This document shows positions 1 through 7,643 of a stretch of 64,000 nt of DNA, piece by piece. Within the stretch, counting starts at the first letter, position 1; each line of letters begins with the position of its first letter. The notes below the pieces were generated by a model, which was not told where the DNA came from, searched no databases, and saw nothing but the letters and a program-made list of their open reading frames with translations. Source of the DNA: Alphaproteobacteria bacterium (GTDB lineage: Bacteria; Pseudomonadota; Alphaproteobacteria; UBA9655); assembly GCA_019752515.1 (NCBI GenBank), contig JAIEMB010000016.1, positions 37,424 to 101,423 on the forward strand, given 5' to 3'. The position numbers and the translations under genes are program-made.

Positions 1-43
1 GGTGTATCCGGATATCTGTTACCACCTGATTATTTAAATAATA

Positions 44-1405
44 GTGAAGTATATGAAAAAAGTTAATCATTTTTCCAACGAAGAACTGCCTGTGCTCGCA
101 TCTATCGTTGAAACGTTTCCTTTGAAGGAAATAGTCTGTTTAGAGTCTGTTGCATTTGTCTGTGTTCAACATCTTTTATTCACAACCATTAATTTAATGG
201 ATTCTTTAATACAATTAGGAGCCTACCCTGACAATATTCATATCATGGGAAAGCCTTACTCAACTTGCTCGCAGGTTGTGAATAAATTAACTGAAAAAGG
301 GTGCCATTATTACCCCAATTTACCACAAAACAAAGTTGGCTGTTTCTCAGAATGCTTTTCTAGAGATATAGAATATATGTGGCGTGAAGTTTATAATGAT
401 CTCAAGAAAAAGAACATCAAGTTAGTGGTAATCTTAGATGATGGAGGAAGTTGTCTTACTAATGTACCAAATTATATTAGCAAAAAATTTTCTTTAGTCG
501 GCGTTGAACAAACAACCTCTGGCTTAACAGATATACGTATGCGTCAGCTTTCCTTTCCTGTTATTGAAGTTGCTTCTTCTGCTGCTAAGCAGCTTGTCGA
601 ATCACCTATGATAGCCGAAGCTGTTGTAAACAAGTTGTCAAAAGTCCTTCCAATGGGCCGCTCTAGGCTTTCTTGTGGTGTTGTTGGAATAGGATCTATT
701 GGAAATGTTATTATACAAAAATTATTATCCTTAAATCATGAAGTTATAGCGTATGATAAGGATCCAGAAAAAAGACAGATCTTTTTTAAATCCTTATGTA
801 CAGCTGATCTCAAGACCTTATTTTCTAAAGCAGAATATATTTTTGGTTGCGCAGGCGAAGACATTACACAAAATTTAAAAACAGAAGATATTAACACAAA
901 TAAAACGTTTATTAGCTGTTCTTCTCAAGACAAAGAGTTTTTAACAATACTAAAAATATTCGAGGAACAACGTTGTCACTACGATAATGTCTTAGATCAT
1001 CTTGAGTGTTCTTTCAACGGTAACACCGTTAGGATCTACCGTGGTGGTTTTCCCATTAATTTAGACAATTCAGGAGAGTCCGTTGCTGCCAACGACATTC
1101 AACTTACACGTGGCTTGTTACTTGGGGGTGTTCTACAAGGCATTTTATATGCGACTCGCTATCCTAAACAAGAAAATAAACGCTATATGTTGCATCCTGC
1201 TATTCAAAGTTTTGTCGTGGCTCACTGGATGAGGTACGGCTCAACTTTCCTAATTCCCCACCACATACTTGCAGGATTCCAGGATTTAGTATGGGTTAAA
1301 AGACACTCCCGAGGGACAGAACAAGAGAATGAGCTCATTACTCAAAGTTTTCATTATGATAATTTCTCAATAGGGGTTTCTGTTTTAATGAGTAATTATG
1401 GCTAA
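44..1405 (+). CDS. S-adenosylhomocysteine hydrolase-like NAD-binding protein
   Basis: A 453-residue protein with the layout of S-adenosylhomocysteine hydrolase (AdoHcyase): an N-terminal substrate-type domain, then a Rossmann NAD-binding domain near residues 210-245 with a GVVGIGSIG glycine motif followed by an acidic position (AYDKD). DDGGS near residue 131 and VEQTTSGL near residue 153 resemble the DDGGD and EETTTG segments of true AdoHcyase. The match is distant, and the usual AdoHcyase catalytic segments are not clearly conserved, so the substrate may differ. The call begins at GTG; an in-frame ATG at 53 is equally possible, and neither has a clear ribosome binding site. A SAM-dependent methyltransferase follows 137 bases downstream on the same strand, which suits a role in handling the methylation by-product. 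The family is inferred from motifs. Confidence 0.55.
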   Translation: MKYMKKVNHFSNEELPVLASIVETFPLKEIVCLESVAFVCVQHLLFTTINLMDSLIQLGAYPDNIHIMGKPYSTCSQVVNKLTEKGCHYYPNLPQNKVGCFSECFSRDIEYMWREVYNDLKKKNIKLVVILDDGGSCLTNVPNYISKKFSLVGVEQTTSGLTDIRMRQLSFPVIEVASSAAKQLVESPMIAEAVVNKLSKVLPMGRSRLSCGVVGIGSIGNVIIQKLLSLNHEVIAYDKDPEKRQIFFKSLCTADLKTLFSKAEYIFGCAGEDITQNLKTEDINTNKTFISCSSQDKEFLTILKIFEEQRCHYDNVLDHLECSFNGNTVRIYRGGFPINLDNSGESVAANDIQLTRGLLLGGVLQGILYATRYPKQENKRYMLHPAIQSFVVAHWMRYGSTFLIPHHILAGFQDLVWVKRHSRGTEQENELITQSFHYDNFSIGVSVLMSNYG

Positions 1406-1542
1406 GAAGATTGATTTAGAATGGCTCTTATTTCTAAAGTTAGTGAAAAACCTATAATAGTACGCGCCACTTTATATCAATGCAATATAAGATATTATTG
1501 CATAGCCTTACTTTATAAAATTTAAGATGTAGAAGGAAAAAT

Positions 1543-2292
1543 ATGACAGCTTGGAAATTAAAAAATATTACCGATTCTTACACTGAAACAAATGAATTTA
1601 GGTTTAACAATTATGTTGTTACCCCCCATGTCATGGATATTATTGGGTGTGTGGAAGGTAAATCCTTATTAGATATAGGTTGTGGGTTTGGAAGATATTT
1701 AGATATTTTTAGTAAAGATAGCCCCTTAAAACTTGTTGGGTGTGATATTTCTCCCCATCAAATTGAATTATGCAAAAAAAATAATAAAAATAAAGAAATA
1801 GATTATTATGTATTAGATATCTTGGAGCCTAATAGCCCTACAATTTTAGGTCAGAACAAATACGATATTATCTACAGTATATTTCTAGTTTTATACATGG
1901 AAACTTTGGATAAATTGAAAATATTTTTTGAAAACTGCTATAAATGTTTAAAAAAAGATGGAAAATTATTAACCTGTACTTTAGATATTCCAAGCGCTTT
2001 AATGTATCCTGAAGTTTTTGATGTATTGGGACTTCCTACAACACCGTTAACTGAGGATGGTAAGTATGTCGATGGTTGTCCTGTGGAAATTAAAATCACG
2101 GAAGAATGTGTTGTTACATCTTATTATAGAGGATTTAATACCTTAAAAGAAATAATGAAAACTATAGGTTTTAAGAATGTAAAGAGACGTGATTTAACTT
2201 TAGATCATATTGCTTTGCAAGCCTTTAGTAAACAAGAACTCGACATAATCAAAAAATCCAATATACTTTTTTTAATAGAAGCCGATAAGTGA
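1543..2292 (+). CDS. class I SAM-dependent methyltransferase
   Basis: A 249-residue class I methyltransferase. SAM-binding motif I is LLDIGCGFGRYL (about residues 43-54), and an acidic residue closes the second strand (VGCDIS, about 66-71). The middle and C-terminal halves resemble small-molecule methyltransferases (Methyltransf_11/25 group); I cannot name the substrate. An AGAAGGA ribosome binding site lies just upstream of the ATG. The upstream neighbour is AdoHcyase-like, so the two may serve one modification pathway. Codon use is visibly more A/T-rich than in the housekeeping genes to the right, which could reflect horizontal acquisition. The 137-base gap before it contains an 8-bp inverted repeat (1480-1487/1496-1503) with no T-run. 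Confidence 0.75.
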   Translation: MTAWKLKNITDSYTETNEFRFNNYVVTPHVMDIIGCVEGKSLLDIGCGFGRYLDIFSKDSPLKLVGCDISPHQIELCKKNNKNKEIDYYVLDILEPNSPTILGQNKYDIIYSIFLVLYMETLDKLKIFFENCYKCLKKDGKLLTCTLDIPSALMYPEVFDVLGLPTTPLTEDGKYVDGCPVEIKITEECVVTSYYRGFNTLKEIMKTIGFKNVKRRDLTLDHIALQAFSKQELDIIKKSNILFLIEADK

Positions 2293-2397
2293 TATAATTT
2301 ACCCTATACCTGTATAAATACGCTATCTCTATTCAGGAATAACCGGTATTTCTTAGGGTTTTATCTGATTATCGATGCTATACTGGCGATTAACAAA

Positions 2398-2430
2398 AAC
2401 ACCGATACTACGTTGAATAGTATCGGTGTT
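2398..2430 (-). terminator. Rho-independent terminator downstream of mucR
   Basis: A perfect 12-bp stem (AACACCGATACT / AGTATCGGTGTT) with a 9-base loop. On the minus strand it is followed directly by TTTTGTTAA, so it most likely ends the mucR transcript. It lies between the convergent methyltransferase and mucR genes and may also help terminate the plus-strand transcript, although no good T-run follows on that side. Confidence 0.75.
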
Positions 2431-2455
2431 TATTATGCTTTATGAAAGCTTATAC

Positions 2456-2878
2456 TTAAGCAGCGGCTTTTTTCCGATGAGTTCCAAGTCCAATGCCTTT
2501 AGCAATACTTCTACGACGCTTAGCATAGTTTGGAGCAACCATTGGATAATTCGCTGGCAAACCCCAACGCTCACGATATTGTTCAGGAGTAATGTTATAA
2601 GCTGTTTTCAAGTGACGCTTTAACATCTTTAGCTTACGCCCATCTTCAAGACATACTATATAATCTGGGTGGATAGAATCTTCGATCGGCACAGCTGGCT
2701 CGGACCGCGAGGTGAGCATAAAAGATTGCCTTGAATTAAGAGAACATAAACTACGGTGAACTAGCTGTATAAAGCTGGGCAGATCTTCAGAGGCCATCTC
2801 ATTGTTAGAAACGTATGCAGCTACAATTTCTGAAACCAATGAGGTTGATTCTAAAGATTCGTTTCTGTCTGTCATCAT
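2456..2878 (-). CDS. mucR: MucR/Ros-family transcriptional regulator
   Basis: A 140-residue Ros/MucR regulator. These alphaproteobacterial proteins bind AT-rich DNA through a small zinc-finger-like domain and control surface polysaccharide, motility and virulence genes. The diagnostic block is present at about residues 72-115: PDYIVCLEDGRKLKMLKRHL, then YNITPEQYRERWGLP and YPMVAPNYAKRR. The basic tail GLGTHRKK is typical. As in many MucR proteins, only one cysteine is visible in the finger region. The N-terminal half is variable in the family. Two adjacent ATG codons (2878, 2875) follow an AAGGAAGG ribosome binding site, and either may be the start. A clear terminator lies downstream. Confidence 0.93.
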   Translation of the reverse strand: MMTDRNESLESTSLVSEIVAAYVSNNEMASEDLPSFIQLVHRSLCSLNSRQSFMLTSRSEPAVPIEDSIHPDYIVCLEDGRKLKMLKRHLKTAYNITPEQYRERWGLPANYPMVAPNYAKRRRSIAKGIGLGTHRKKAAA

Positions 2879-3061
2879 TTACCTTCCTTTTTAAATTAAT
2901 AATGGCGCTTCTGTATTGCATATTCCAAAAGTATAGTCAATATATTTTTTAACTTAAAAAAATTATAATGCATTGATACGAATTTTTAGAAAAGTTACTA
3001 TCTTGACGAAAATATACGAATAAAAGAAGTTATTTGATAAATTTTTAAAAGAGATCCCTTC

Positions 3062-4210
3062 ATGACCCTTTCTCGTTCACCATTAAGACAAGCTTACGAT
3101 TTAGATTCTAAGGTGGCTCAAGAAGGATTTGACTGGGATTCACCCTTAGAAGCTGCCAATAAAATAAGAGAAGAGTTAGAAGAAATTCTTGAAGAACTTC
3201 ATAAAGAATACTCTCCTACCCAACAAAATGCTTTAGAAGATGAAATGGGTGATTTATTTCTTGCATGTGTTACCTTTGCACGCCATTGCCATGTAGATCC
3301 AGAAGAAGCTCTTAAAAAAGGGCTGGAGAAATTTAGAGAACGATACGCACGCTTAAAAAATTATGCAAAGAAAAATGACATTTCACTTCATGAAGCCTCT
3401 GCTGATCAATTATCAGCACTTTGGCAGAGCCTGAAAAAAGCATCCAGAAACGCGAATATTTTTTTTGCTACTTTACCTATGAGTATTGGTTTACTCAGTT
3501 TAGGTTTTCTTTCCTCAGCAACGGCTGATCAGTTCCTTACGAATACTCCCCAAACACTTGAGCACATGCAAAAGAGAGTCTATATCTCTTCAGCTATAGC
3601 CAAGGCAACCAACCAAAGGACAATCGTTCTCCCAGGAATTGAGTATGATTTGGGACTTCTCCCCGATTTTCAATCTTATTTTGTTGTTCCTATTGTACAA
3701 TCCAAATTACCTATGAAGCATATAGAATATGGCTATGGTGATGTGCGACTTGGATTCAAATATCGATTTATTCATGAAACCAATACAATTCCGCAAGTTG
3801 CTTTTTATCCTATATTTACTTTTCCTTCTGGTGATCCTGATCGTGGTCTTGGAAATGGAGGAAGCTTACAATCCTTACCTTTGTGGTTACAAAAAAGCTG
3901 GGGACAATGGACACTCTCAGGAGGGGGGGGGTACACGTTTAACCATGCCCCTTTAAAATTTAATTTCTTTTCTGGTGGTGCACTTTTACGAAGATACATA
4001 GGGGATCGCTGGATGTTGGGAGGTGAGTTTTATCTTCAAGGAGCAACAAGCCTTGTTAATCATTCTTCATTGATCCTTAATTTTGGGGGGCATTATATTT
4101 TCACACCCAATCTTGCTTGTGTTTTCAGCTCCGGTCATAGCATTGCGGGTAAGAAGTTCTTAGTCGGATACATAGGATTTCGTATTTTATGGGGACCTGG
4201 CACCCAATGA
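3062..4210 (+). CDS. MazG pyrophosphohydrolase domain fused to exported outer-membrane beta-barrel
   Basis: One uninterrupted frame of 382 residues with two unrelated parts. Residues 1-125 match the C-terminal catalytic domain of MazG (nucleoside triphosphate pyrophosphohydrolase): GFDWDSP, the metal-binding pattern REELEEI...EDEMGDL, FARHCHVDPEEALKKG, and the normal MazG ending ALWQSLKK near residue 126. The N-terminal half of ordinary MazG (about 260 aa) is absent. A signal-peptide-like stretch follows immediately (KKASRN, hydrophobic core, ATA|DQ, residues about 125-155). Then comes an alternating-strand barrel (residues 160-382) resembling the MetA-pathway/transporter-like outer-membrane family. 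A cytoplasmic enzyme ahead of a signal peptide makes no topological sense, so either a stop codon has been lost or the barrel has its own internal start. No ATG with a ribosome binding site is visible at the junction. A G9 tract lies in the barrel part. Confidence 0.8.
   Translation: MTLSRSPLRQAYDLDSKVAQEGFDWDSPLEAANKIREELEEILEELHKEYSPTQQNALEDEMGDLFLACVTFARHCHVDPEEALKKGLEKFRERYARLKNYAKKNDISLHEASADQLSALWQSLKKASRNANIFFATLPMSIGLLSLGFLSSATADQFLTNTPQTLEHMQKRVYISSAIAKATNQRTIVLPGIEYDLGLLPDFQSYFVVPIVQSKLPMKHIEYGYGDVRLGFKYRFIHETNTIPQVAFYPIFTFPSGDPDRGLGNGGSLQSLPLWLQKSWGQWTLSGGGGYTFNHAPLKFNFFSGGALLRRYIGDRWMLGGEFYLQGATSLVNHSSLILNFGGHYIFTPNLACVFSSGHSIAGKKFLVGYIGFRILWGPGTQ
3923..3931 (+). repeat. poly-G tract (G9) inside the barrel coding region
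   Basis: Nine consecutive G residues encode part of SGGGGY in the beta-barrel half of the MazG-barrel frame. A one-base slip would move translation into a frame that stops at about 3956, removing the last 80 or so residues. Tracts of this length in surface-protein genes are known contingency loci in other bacteria; phase variation here is inference. Confidence 0.6.
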
Positions 4211-4415
4211 ACTTATTTTACTTTACTTTATTAAACCTTGCGCATCAAAACTAAACTGTGAACAATTCCCTCATTATCAATCCCTATATGTTCCTCTCTT
4301 GACTTTCAAAACGAGGTTACTTAAAAAAGTATGGTTTAAAAGAATTATTTCTTTTTTATTTGTAATGAGAATTTTTTCAAAACCTTAGTATGAATTTTAA
4401 ATAACGGAGAGCAAA

Positions 4416-5465
4416 ATGATGTTTAGTTTACAAAAAATCACAGCATTGCTTCTTATCCTTGCCTTAACCTATGGGAATGATGCAAGTGCTAAATCAAAAA
4501 CTTTAAAGAATTCTGACGATTCATCGAACAGAGTGGCGAGAGGCATTGTGCGGCAAAAAGCTAATAAAGCCGATCAAAAGAAAACTAAACGCGTTGTTAC
4601 ACCAAATTCAAAAGAAAACCCTAAAGCAGCTCCTAAAGGTCGTAAACTTTCAGGAGCACAACAAAGAAAAGTAAGAGAATTGGTTAAGAAATCTCTGGCA
4701 AAACCATCCCCCTCTGCAAAAAAATCCCGTATCTCTCGCTCTCAAACTCAGCCCACAAAAGCTCGTGCAAGAAAGAAAGCTGATCTCAATACTCATAGCG
4801 TTAAAAGAAGAAAAGTCACTGCGAGGATACCCTCTTCTAAAAGCAAATCACCTGCTATAAAGAGGCAAGAAGCAACCCCTAGGACATCACCTGCAAGGAA
4901 GCCACAAGTAATTACTCGAGCAATACCAGGTAAGAAAATTGACGTGAAGCCTAAGGCATCACCAGCAAGGAAGCCGGCAACTAAAGCTTCTGTAAAAAAG
5001 CCAAATCCTATTCCTGTTGCAACCTTCCCGAAGAAATCAGGAGTAGCCCCGAAAACAGCTCAAGCAAAAAAGCCTTCTTCTGGGAGAAGGAGCCCTACAT
5101 CGAAAAAAGAAGAAAGCAAAAAGAAGAATTCTGGAAAGGCTCCTGTATTTGAAGCCCCAAAAGAATACGGTGTAAAAGTAAAAGATCTCTCAAAGGATCA
5201 AAAAAAGAAGACCGAACAGTATCTAGGCGAGGGCTTATATAAAGAAGGGACAATCAGATTTGCCCACCCCGATCTCAAGGCTCCTGATTACGATCAATTC
5301 TTAGAAATTATGAAGCAAGAACGTAAGAATAAAGGGAAAAAAACAGGGAAATCCCTTTATACATTTGAACAACATTACCAAAATCCAAAATACGAACCCG
5401 CTTGGCTGAGCAAACCTATTCTTTCAACTCCTAAGGCAAAGTTTGGCCCATTTGCCATCCGTTAA
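4416..5465 (+). CDS. secreted Lys/Ala/Pro-rich basic protein, function unknown
   Basis: A 349-residue protein with a clear Sec signal peptide (hydrophobic core at residues 8-20, likely cleavage after DASA). The next 220 residues or so are low-complexity and strongly basic, dominated by Lys, Ala, Pro, Ser and Arg, with imperfect repeats of the type SPARKP, which resembles histone H1-like tails. The C-terminal 90 residues or so are less repetitive and contain aromatic residues (YDQFLEIMKQE, YTFEQHYQNPKY), so they may fold. The start follows a GGAGAG ribosome binding site. A strong terminator follows the stop. I do not recognise a family. A role as an exported DNA- or polyanion-binding protein, possibly host-directed, is speculation. 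Confidence 0.7.
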   Translation: MMFSLQKITALLLILALTYGNDASAKSKTLKNSDDSSNRVARGIVRQKANKADQKKTKRVVTPNSKENPKAAPKGRKLSGAQQRKVRELVKKSLAKPSPSAKKSRISRSQTQPTKARARKKADLNTHSVKRRKVTARIPSSKSKSPAIKRQEATPRTSPARKPQVITRAIPGKKIDVKPKASPARKPATKASVKKPNPIPVATFPKKSGVAPKTAQAKKPSSGRRSPTSKKEESKKKNSGKAPVFEAPKEYGVKVKDLSKDQKKKTEQYLGEGLYKEGTIRFAHPDLKAPDYDQFLEIMKQERKNKGKKTGKSLYTFEQHYQNPKYEPAWLSKPILSTPKAKFGPFAIR

Positions 5466-5475
5466 ACCATACTCA

Positions 5476-5513
5476 AAGCCCCTCTCTCGTATGAGAGGGG
5501 CTTGCTTTTAATT
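5476..5513 (+). terminator. Rho-independent terminator
   Basis: An 11-bp GC-rich stem (AAGCCCCTCTC / GAGAGGGGCTT) with a 6-base loop, followed by TGCTTTTAATTTT. It lies 11 bases after the Lys-rich protein gene and separates it from comEC. Confidence 0.9.
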
Positions 5514-5579
5514 TTCCTCTCCTCAAAAGAAATTCTACTCGCTAAGATTTATCATTAAATAAGAATTAAGTTCAGCACA

Positions 5580-7643
5580 ATGAGCTTCTTGAAACGTCTT
5601 TATTCATCCTTTTATAATGATTTTGATCGATGGCCCTTATGGGCGCCTGTATTTTTAGGCCTTGGTATTATTGTCTATTTTAGTCTTTCCTTTGAGCCCC
5701 CCTTATTATGGGCTTTGGGTTGTTGCCTTTTTTTTTCGCTTTCTTGCTTGGCATTTGGTTTTCACCCCCTTCGTTTGGGTGTTTTTTGCATAGGACTTAT
5801 CGCCCTTGGGTTTTCGGCAGCTTATGTAAGAACCCATCTCTTAAATACGAGCATGCTGCACTACCCCTTACCTCCCCTGATTCTTCAGGGAAAAATAAAT
5901 CAAGTTGAATTAAAACCTACCCTTAAAGGAACATTCACCCAACGAGTAATCTTAACAGACCTCAAGGCCGAAACGGTCGAAAACCTCCCTTCTAAGATAC
6001 GTTTAACAATCAAAGGAAAGATGATCCACCTCTGGCCAGGCCAAATTATTCGTTTAAAAGTAAAGATGACCCCTCTTTCTGACCCTTCCCTTCCCGGTGG
6101 TTTCGACTTTCGACGTCAAGCTTATTTTCAAGGTATAGGAGCCACTGGTTTTTCCTTTTCCTCTCCTGAAATTGTAGGATTTGAATCCTCCTGGAAGGGG
6201 AATATTGAAAAAAGACGGGAAGAAGTTACAGATTTTTTTCTGAGTCACTTTCCCTCTCCTCAAGGAGCCATTGCAGCAGCCCTCATTACAGGTGATAAGG
6301 CTGGCATCCCTGAAGCGACTCGTGAAGACTTTATAAATTCAGGTCTCGCACATATTCTTGCAATCTCAGGGCTTCATTTAACAATCATTGCCGGTGTAGT
6401 ATTTATGATTATAAGGCGAGGTATTGCTCTTATCCCTCCTCTTTGTCTCAGGTATAACAGTAAAAAAATTGCTGCCCTTGGCACAATTTTGATGACCTTT
6501 ATCTATCTTATTCTCTCCGGCTTTGGCATCCCAGCACAACGTGCATTTATTATGATTTTTCTTGTCATGGGAGCAATCCTTATGGATCGAACGGCACTTT
6601 CCATGCGAACTGTTGCTTTTGCAGCTTTTTTGATACTTCTCTTCAAGCCTGAAGCTTTGCTCGGACCCAGTTTCCAGTTATCATTCGCAGCAGTTGTGGC
6701 TCTCATTTCAGGATATGAGACCTGGAAAAATCCACTTGTTCTGTGGTTAGCAAAAGGAGGAACCCTTCGAAAGTTCCTTATTTATGGAGGAGGACTGGTG
6801 TTTACATCACTCCTTGCAACACTAGCTACCCTTCCTTTTACAATTTATCTTTTTCATCGATTTAGCTTGCATGCAATTGAGGCCAATCTTATAGCCGTCC
6901 CACTCACGAGCTTGGTTATTATGCCCTCGGCTCTTTTATCATGCCTTATGGCACCCTTAGGGCTTGGAGACACACCTTTATGGGTTTTTGAAAAGTCTAT
7001 AGAACTCCTCATTTTTATTGCTGCAAACGTCTCGACGTGGCCAGGCGCGAATATAGGAATGCCCCACCCTCCTTACCTTTCCCTTATCTTGATCATCTTT
7101 GGAGGTATGTGGCTTTGCCTCTGGCAACAAACTTTTCGCAAATGGGGATTTCTCTTTATAAGTTTAGGCGTGTTGATGATTTTTGAAGGAAACCCACCTC
7201 AACTTCTTATTGATGGACAAGGGAAGGTTGCTGCTCTTTATGAGAATGATGTTCTTTATGTAAGTTCTCACCGAAAGGGAAAGTTTACAGTAGATACGTG
7301 GAAAAAATACTTAAGCGCCAAAGAAATTAAGACAATGACATGTGAAGAAGGTGTATGCAAGGTCGTTTATCGTGATACTTCTATTGTAATATCCTCTAAA
7401 AAAGAAAACCAACCTTGTTTCAAAGACGCTATTCTCATTCGATTGGAACCTAACCTGAAAGCTTGCCCAGAAGCGCGTTTAACCCTTGATTGGTACAATC
7501 TTTGGCGAGGGGGAAGTCATGCCATTTGGATCACTCCTCAAAGATATGATCTTCGAAAAGCTAAGGATATTCAAGGAAATCGTCCCTGGACACGCCGCAT
7601 TATACCTCGGCGGGAACGGCCGACGAAAACAACGCCTTCATAG
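5580..7643 (+). CDS. comEC: ComEC/Rec2 family DNA internalisation channel protein
   Basis: A 687-residue polytopic inner-membrane protein. ComEC passes single-stranded DNA across the cytoplasmic membrane during natural transformation. Residues about 30-190 correspond to the N-terminal DUF4131/OB-type region. Residues about 215-500 form the competence domain, with the characteristic ALITGDKAGIP and LAHILAISGLHLTIIAG segments and many membrane helices. The metallo-beta-lactamase-like domain of longer ComEC proteins appears to be missing; only a short soluble tail follows residue 520, as in many alphaproteobacteria. The 3' end overlaps the convergent ppiD by 44 bases. No other competence genes are in the window, so DNA uptake ability cannot be judged. 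Confidence 0.9.
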   Translation: MSFLKRLYSSFYNDFDRWPLWAPVFLGLGIIVYFSLSFEPPLLWALGCCLFFSLSCLAFGFHPLRLGVFCIGLIALGFSAAYVRTHLLNTSMLHYPLPPLILQGKINQVELKPTLKGTFTQRVILTDLKAETVENLPSKIRLTIKGKMIHLWPGQIIRLKVKMTPLSDPSLPGGFDFRRQAYFQGIGATGFSFSSPEIVGFESSWKGNIEKRREEVTDFFLSHFPSPQGAIAAALITGDKAGIPEATREDFINSGLAHILAISGLHLTIIAGVVFMIIRRGIALIPPLCLRYNSKKIAALGTILMTFIYLILSGFGIPAQRAFIMIFLVMGAILMDRTALSMRTVAFAAFLILLFKPEALLGPSFQLSFAAVVALISGYETWKNPLVLWLAKGGTLRKFLIYGGGLVFTSLLATLATLPFTIYLFHRFSLHAIEANLIAVPLTSLVIMPSALLSCLMAPLGLGDTPLWVFEKSIELLIFIAANVSTWPGANIGMPHPPYLSLILIIFGGMWLCLWQQTFRKWGFLFISLGVLMIFEGNPPQLLIDGQGKVAALYENDVLYVSSHRKGKFTVDTWKKYLSAKEIKTMTCEEGVCKVVYRDTSIVISSKKENQPCFKDAILIRLEPNLKACPEARLTLDWYNLWRGGSHAIWITPQRYDLRKAKDIQGNRPWTRRIIPRRERPTKTTPS

